Below are positions 21,898 to 25,655 of a stretch of DNA of 25,655 nucleotides, one piece after another. The notes below the pieces were generated by a model, which did no database searches, was not told the DNA's origin, and saw only the letters and a list, made by a program, of their open reading frames with translations. The stretch comes from Bacteroidales bacterium UBA1184 (GTDB taxonomy: Bacteria; Bacteroidota; Bacteroidia; Bacteroidales; ML635J-15), in assembly GCA_002310235.1 (NCBI GenBank), contig DBYO01000032.1, forward strand, positions 75,955-101,609. Direction: 5' to 3'. Within the stretch, counting starts at the first letter, position 1. Every line of letters starts with the position of its first letter. Position numbers and translations under genes: made by a program.

Positions 21898-22665
21898 ATG
21901 AAAAGGATATTTTTGATATTGACAGTTTTATTTGTTTCTGTACACTGTTTTTCGCAGTCGGTTGCCACTTCAAATACCGAGATGAATGGCGTTAAGTTCA
22001 GAAAATGCAGTTATGAGTTCTCGTGCAACGAATTTTCGAAGAAAATAAGTTTCACTTTGCCATTGCCCAGTGAAACCGCAGTTTTGCAAACCATAACCGA
22101 TGCCTTGCTGATGGGCGAATACGACAACAGTACGCTTGAACAGGACTTGAAGGACGAATTTGCATCGTACGTTGCTGATAGAAAATCGGATACGACAAAA
22201 GCAGAGGACTACAATGAGACATCGTGGAGCATAGCGCCTGTATTTGTCGGTGGCGGATACATTGCTTTCGTGTCGTCGTTTTCGCAGAAGTTTGCAAGCG
22301 AAGTGGCACCTGCACCTATATGGGGCGACAAATGTGCTGTATTTAGCCTTACGACAGGAAAACGGATTTCGGAGGATGAAATTTTTGATAAGGTTGCAGA
22401 ACATAACTACATAGTCGCAAGGAAGATGTATTCTACATTGTGCAAGATTCTCAAGAAGGTGGATGACGGCGACAGCGTGGATGTTGCAGTTTTGTTCAAC
22501 GACAACTTTTATTTTACAGGCAAGGAGTTGATATACAAGTATGGTTCGTTCGAGATGTATTATACATCTGGAGTGACGGAGTTGTCGCTTCCGAAGAAGT
22601 GGTTGAAGCCGTATCTGAATGTTGACGGACCTTTGTATCAGTATTGGTTTGGAGAGAAGAAATAA
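21898..22665 (+). CDS. DUF3298/RsiV-like exported protein, array copy 1
   Basis: The 255-residue product has a cleavable signal peptide (VHCFSQ, about residue 20) and no lipobox. The mature part follows the plan shared by all the array members: a start strand (GVKFRKCSYEFSC), FTLPLPSE plus a helix (about 50-90), WSIAPVFVGGGYIAFVSSF, WGDKCAVFSLTTGKRISEDE, and FYFTGKELIYKYGSFEMYY. TTGK followed by an acidic helix and the final strand pair recall DUF3298, the C-terminal domain of RsiV-type anti-sigma factors, some of which bind lysozyme. The assignment is by pattern only. The C-terminal signature KKWLKPYLNVDGPLYQYWFG is nearly the same as in copy 2. Confidence 0.65.
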   Translation: MKRIFLILTVLFVSVHCFSQSVATSNTEMNGVKFRKCSYEFSCNEFSKKISFTLPLPSETAVLQTITDALLMGEYDNSTLEQDLKDEFASYVADRKSDTTKAEDYNETSWSIAPVFVGGGYIAFVSSFSQKFASEVAPAPIWGDKCAVFSLTTGKRISEDEIFDKVAEHNYIVARKMYSTLCKILKKVDDGDSVDVAVLFNDNFYFTGKELIYKYGSFEMYYTSGVTELSLPKKWLKPYLNVDGPLYQYWFGEKK

Positions 22666-22674
22666 AATCGTGTT

Positions 22675-23493
22675 ATGAAGAGGGTTGTTTTGTTTATTAT
22701 GGTTTTATTGCTGGCGGTGCAGTGCTTCGCACAAAGCTCGTCGCAGCAAAAAAATCTTATTATTGCCGATACTATAGTGGACGACGCTAAGTTTAGGCTG
22801 TACAGTTTTGAATTTGAATCGGCAGAATTTTCGAAGAAGATATATTTCCTTTTGCCATTAGTCGAAGATACTACTGTTAGGCAAATGATTTGGGACACTA
22901 TTATCGGATGGCAGTATAGTAGCCAGATGCTTGAACTAGAGCTGCAGGAAGAAGTAAGCATGTACATAGAAAGGGTTGCCAGCAATCCGGAACTTATTGA
23001 TGCCGAGAAAATGGACGAGCGCTACTCCGATGTTGAATATTATGAGTCGTCGTGGATGGTTACGCCAACATTTGTAAGCGACGAATACATCGCGTTAACT
23101 AATTATTTTTCGGAGTTTAATGGTGGCGCAATTCATCATCAGTGGGGCGAAGTGGCTTTTGTTTTCAGTCTTTCGACAGGAAAGCAGATCTCACAGGATG
23201 ATATTCTCGACGATATAGATTCGCATAGGAATCTGGTGGCCAATAAGTTGTATGAGTTGTTGCAGAAAAATCTCGGATATGATCCTGAAGACCTTTTTGT
23301 TGGCAATGTCATGGAGATGTTGAACGGTAACTTTTATTTCACCGAAGATGAATTGATATATATGTATGAGCCATACGAGGTTGCGTGCTATGCGGCTGGT
23401 GAGCCATTAGTGTCGCTTCCGAAGAAATGGCTGAAGCCGTATTTGAATGTTGATGGACCGTTGTATAAGTATTGGTTTGGAAAAAAGAAATAA
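22675..23493 (+). CDS. DUF3298/RsiV-like exported protein, array copy 2
   Basis: The 272-residue product has a signal peptide ending VQCFAQ. The core matches copy 1 region by region: FLLPLVEDTTVRQMIWDTII, SWMVTPTFVSDEYIALTNYF, HQWGEVAFVFSLSTGKQISQ, NFYFTEDELIYMYEPYEVAC, and the end KKWLKPYLNVDGPLYKYWFG. It has extra residues around ASNPELIDAEKMDERYSDVE. The TG[KE]-x-[IM] strand and the YMYEPYEV segment are the best DUF3298-like features. It starts nine bases after copy 1. Function unknown; export to the periplasm or surface follows from the signal. Confidence 0.65.
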   Translation: MKRVVLFIMVLLLAVQCFAQSSSQQKNLIIADTIVDDAKFRLYSFEFESAEFSKKIYFLLPLVEDTTVRQMIWDTIIGWQYSSQMLELELQEEVSMYIERVASNPELIDAEKMDERYSDVEYYESSWMVTPTFVSDEYIALTNYFSEFNGGAIHHQWGEVAFVFSLSTGKQISQDDILDDIDSHRNLVANKLYELLQKNLGYDPEDLFVGNVMEMLNGNFYFTEDELIYMYEPYEVACYAAGEPLVSLPKKWLKPYLNVDGPLYKYWFGKKK

Positions 23494-23504
23494 TTGGGTT
23501 TGAT

Positions 23505-24410
23505 ATGAAAAAGAATGTTTTTTTCGGATTTTTGTTTGTTGTATTTGCGGTAGTCAGCTGTAAGTCGGGGACGAATAATGAGGATCAGACGGGAAAAGTT
23601 GTCCCTATCGAGAAAGATAGCACAGAGCTTGTGACTGATTCTGTAGAGTTGGTCGAACAGACGGCACCTATCGAATTGAACGACAGCATAAATAAGGAAA
23701 AATATACAAAAGAAATTGCTGATACGCTTATTGGAGGAGTTAAGTTCAAAAGGTATTATTTTAGTATTAGTACAAAGGATCTGTCGGATGAAACTCTCCT
23801 TATTTTACCTGTAAGTGGAAATGATGAAGCTAATAAAAAGATTGTCAAATGTTTGATTGATGATTATTCAATAGATGCGGATAGTGTACAGAGCCAGTTG
23901 GAAGGTCGCTTTAATGCGTATGCCGATGACAACTATGCCGAGGAAGGCGATGAGTATCATGAAAGCGAATTGACTGCATATCCGTTGAATGTACTTGATG
24001 GAAAATACGTAGCCTATATATTGCATTCGTCGTTGTTCTGGCCTGGCGAGCAGAATCATCCGCAGTGGGGTGATGTGTATTTTGTCTTTGACATGAATAC
24101 CGGCGAAACAATTTCGCAGGACGATATTCTTGATGCGACACAAGAGAGCAGACAGACTGTTGGGGTCAAGATTCACGAGGAACTGGTAAATTATGCCGGC
24201 AACGAGGAGGACATTTTCGCAGAGGCCGGCAGCGGATTGCTAAACGGCAATTTCGTATTCGACGACAAGGGCTTGACATTTTTCTATACTCCTTATGAGG
24301 TAGGTCCGTACATGCTTGGCGAACCTGAGGTTTTTATGTCGAAAGAATGGCTTGAGCCTTACTTGAAAAAAGATGGCATACTTTATGAATACTGGTTTAA
24401 TAAAAGATAA
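23505..24410 (+). CDS. DUF3298/RsiV-like lipoprotein, array copy 3
   Basis: The start at 23505 (MKKNVFFGFLFVVFAVVSC) gives 301 residues; a longer frame from 23472 would overlap copy 2. Cys19 in AVVSC makes it a lipoprotein, unlike copies 1 and 2. An acidic, Thr/Val-rich linker (about 22-70) precedes the core: GVKFKRYYFSIST, LLILPVSGNDEANKKIVKCL, YPLNVLDGKYVAYILHSS, HPQWGDVYFVFDMNTGETIS, QDDILD, GLTFFYTPYEVGPYMLGEPE. The end is KEWLEPYLKKDGILYEYWFN. The strand FFYTPYEVGPYMLG is the segment closest to known DUF3298 sequences. Gap to copy 2: 11 bases. Confidence 0.68.
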   Translation: MKKNVFFGFLFVVFAVVSCKSGTNNEDQTGKVVPIEKDSTELVTDSVELVEQTAPIELNDSINKEKYTKEIADTLIGGVKFKRYYFSISTKDLSDETLLILPVSGNDEANKKIVKCLIDDYSIDADSVQSQLEGRFNAYADDNYAEEGDEYHESELTAYPLNVLDGKYVAYILHSSLFWPGEQNHPQWGDVYFVFDMNTGETISQDDILDATQESRQTVGVKIHEELVNYAGNEEDIFAEAGSGLLNGNFVFDDKGLTFFYTPYEVGPYMLGEPEVFMSKEWLEPYLKKDGILYEYWFNKR

Positions 24411-24415
24411 ATGAT

Positions 24416-25282
24416 ATGAGAAAGTTTTTGATACCAGCGGTTATTGTCTTTGCAGCGGCGGTTGCTGTTGCATGTGGTAATTCCAAAGCTGCAAATAAGG
24501 ATGTTGACTCGCAGAGCGATACTACAAAAATTGAAATAGAGGAAGTTGTTGATACACTTGCCGATATTGAATTTGATGAAGATACCTACGAAATGAATGG
24601 TGTTGAGTTCAAGACCTACAAGGCTTCGGACGGAGGTGGCGAGTATGAAAGCTCGGCAAGTTTGACATTGCCTGTGCCAAACGGCGACAAGGTTATGGAA
24701 AAGATTCTGCAGCAGTTGGTTGGCGAGGATGCCGACATTAACAACATCCAGGCTTATCTTGACAAGATGTTCTCCCCTGAGGAAAAAGCTAAGGATGCTG
24801 ACGACGATGACGATTTGCAGGTTTCTACTATATGGAATATCGAGCCTGTGCTGGTTCTCGACAAGTACCTTGTTATGGAATCTGCCGATGGCTATATGGA
24901 CAACTATATGGCGCATTATAACATTTCGCAGAGCACTATTGTCTTCGACCGCACAACGGGCGAAATAATGAACAGGGACGGAATGTTTAAGGAGGATGCC
25001 GACTGGCTAAAGATTGCTCGCAAGTTCCGCGAGAGCGCAAACGAGGACCTTGGCGAGTTCGACGGCTCAGAATTTGATGACCCCGATGGTTTCCTTATTG
25101 ATGAGGTCTTCGGTCGTGGCGATTTCTATTTCACCGACGATTCGCTTTTCTTTGTGTATGGTCCGTATGAAATCAACTATGCTTACGGATTCGATGTAAA
25201 GATGGGTGTGTCGAAGAGTTGGATTAAGCCGTACATGGAAAAGGACAACTGGCTATATAAATATTGGTTTGTAAAGAAATAA
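24416..25282 (+). CDS. DUF3298/RsiV-like lipoprotein, array copy 4
   Basis: The 288-residue product has a lipoprotein signal with Cys19 (AVAVAC) and an acidic linker (about 22-58). The core shows GVEFKTYKAS, SLTLPVPNGDKVMEKILQQL, a very acidic stretch (AKDADDDDDLQ), STIWNIEPVLVLDKYLVMES, IVFDRTTGEIMNRDGMF, FYFTDDSLFFVYGPYEINYA and the end KSWIKPYMEKDNWLYKYWFV. The HxQWG motif of copies 2 and 3 is absent, so the middle has diverged. The stop and the next ATG are six bases apart. Confidence 0.66.
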   Translation: MRKFLIPAVIVFAAAVAVACGNSKAANKDVDSQSDTTKIEIEEVVDTLADIEFDEDTYEMNGVEFKTYKASDGGGEYESSASLTLPVPNGDKVMEKILQQLVGEDADINNIQAYLDKMFSPEEKAKDADDDDDLQVSTIWNIEPVLVLDKYLVMESADGYMDNYMAHYNISQSTIVFDRTTGEIMNRDGMFKEDADWLKIARKFRESANEDLGEFDGSEFDDPDGFLIDEVFGRGDFYFTDDSLFFVYGPYEINYAYGFDVKMGVSKSWIKPYMEKDNWLYKYWFVKK

Positions 25283-25288
25283 TTGAAT

Positions 25289-25655
25289 ATGAAAAAGTTA
25301 TATTACATATCGTTTGTGCTGCTGATGTCGGCGATGTTGTATTCCTGCAAAGAAAAGGCTCCCGAAATCACCGATGCCAAGGACATTGAGTACGATGAGT
25401 TTTCAACTGGTCGTTTCCCCGAGTTCGATGCCAACCTTGAGGTTTCGATTTACCTTAAGCTTCCGAGAACCAACGGCAACGAGTTTCTCGATAGCATTTA
25501 TGCTGACCTTGTGGCTTATTACACCGACAGTTCGAAGCGCGAAATTCAGAGTGGCATCGAAATATTTGCCGATTCCATCGAGTCGGAATACTACACGACC
25601 AAGGAGGATATCGGCGCCGACATTTCGGACTACATCTACGCCGTCAACTACTACG
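25289..25655 (+). CDS. DUF3298/RsiV-like lipoprotein, array copy 5 (cut by right edge)
   Basis: About 122 codons are visible. The product begins with a lipoprotein signal (MKKLYYISFVLLMSAMLYSC, Cys20). It then has a shorter linker and the same early core as the other copies: NLEVSIYLKLPRTNGNEFLD followed by a helix and SGIEIFADSIESEYYTTKED. The diagnostic C-terminal half lies beyond the window, so family membership rests on position and the N-terminal plan. Confidence 0.6.
   Translation, partial: MKKLYYISFVLLMSAMLYSCKEKAPEITDAKDIEYDEFSTGRFPEFDANLEVSIYLKLPRTNGNEFLDSIYADLVAYYTDSSKREIQSGIEIFADSIESEYYTTKEDIGADISDYIYAVNYY

Noticed and set aside
1..25655. Search for CRISPR arrays, tRNA genes, insertion sequences, phage genes or restriction systems
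   Set aside because: By reading I saw no regularly spaced repeats, cloverleaf with CCA-like context, transposase or integrase motifs, or terminal inverted repeats.

Overview
The window comes from a low-GC member of the Bacteroidota, most likely Bacteroidales. I could not assign a genus. The evidence is repeated -7 elements of the Bacteroides type (TAnnTTTG), near absence of Shine-Dalgarno sites, lineage-typical genes (MurF-alanine racemase fusion, BatA-type membrane protein, stand-alone TonB C-terminal domain, DUF3109 protein, separate PyrB and PyrI chains, LysS with a C-terminal extension) and many short secreted proteins and lipoproteins. No tRNA, rRNA, CRISPR array, transposase or phage gene was seen.

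Left part (1-7013). The 5' part of a lysine 2,3-aminomutase gene runs off the left edge on the minus strand. On the plus strand follow a small multi-pass membrane protein, a lipoprotein with a GH25 lysozyme fold but substituted catalytic residues, a large BatA/vWA-like membrane protein, ribosomal protein L19 (rplS), and an apparent operon of a DUF308-like membrane protein, ribonuclease Z and a Cys-rich DUF3109 protein.

Middle minus-strand part (7034-12273). Read in the direction of transcription there are four units: two tandem FKBP-type isomerases; an outer-membrane beta-barrel protein plus a TonB C-terminal-domain protein, behind a structured leader; a third, divergent FKBP lipoprotein; and pyrB-pyrI. 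Clear hairpin terminators separate the units, so this is a series of short units rather than one long operon. The theme is envelope protein folding, plus pyrimidine synthesis.

Middle plus-strand part (12274-15407). A 395-base gap holds a plus-strand promoter, a perfect 9-bp hairpin and what looks like a decayed reading frame. A PEGA-domain lipoprotein and lysyl-tRNA synthetase follow.

Right part (15421-25655). On the minus strand, thymidine kinase overlaps by one base with a MurF-alanine racemase fusion. Divergently, a long plus-strand operon runs from 18726 past the window end. It encodes an acidic Glu/Pro-rich protein, an exported M28 peptidase, RsmI (16S rRNA 2'-O-methyltransferase) and five consecutive diverged paralogues of small exported proteins that resemble the DUF3298/RsiV fold. 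Gaps between genes are 1-11 bases or short overlaps. This array is the most distinctive accessory feature. The other items most worth checking are the degenerate GH25 lipoprotein, the leader RNA at 10691-10780 and the FKBP protein lacking its active site.
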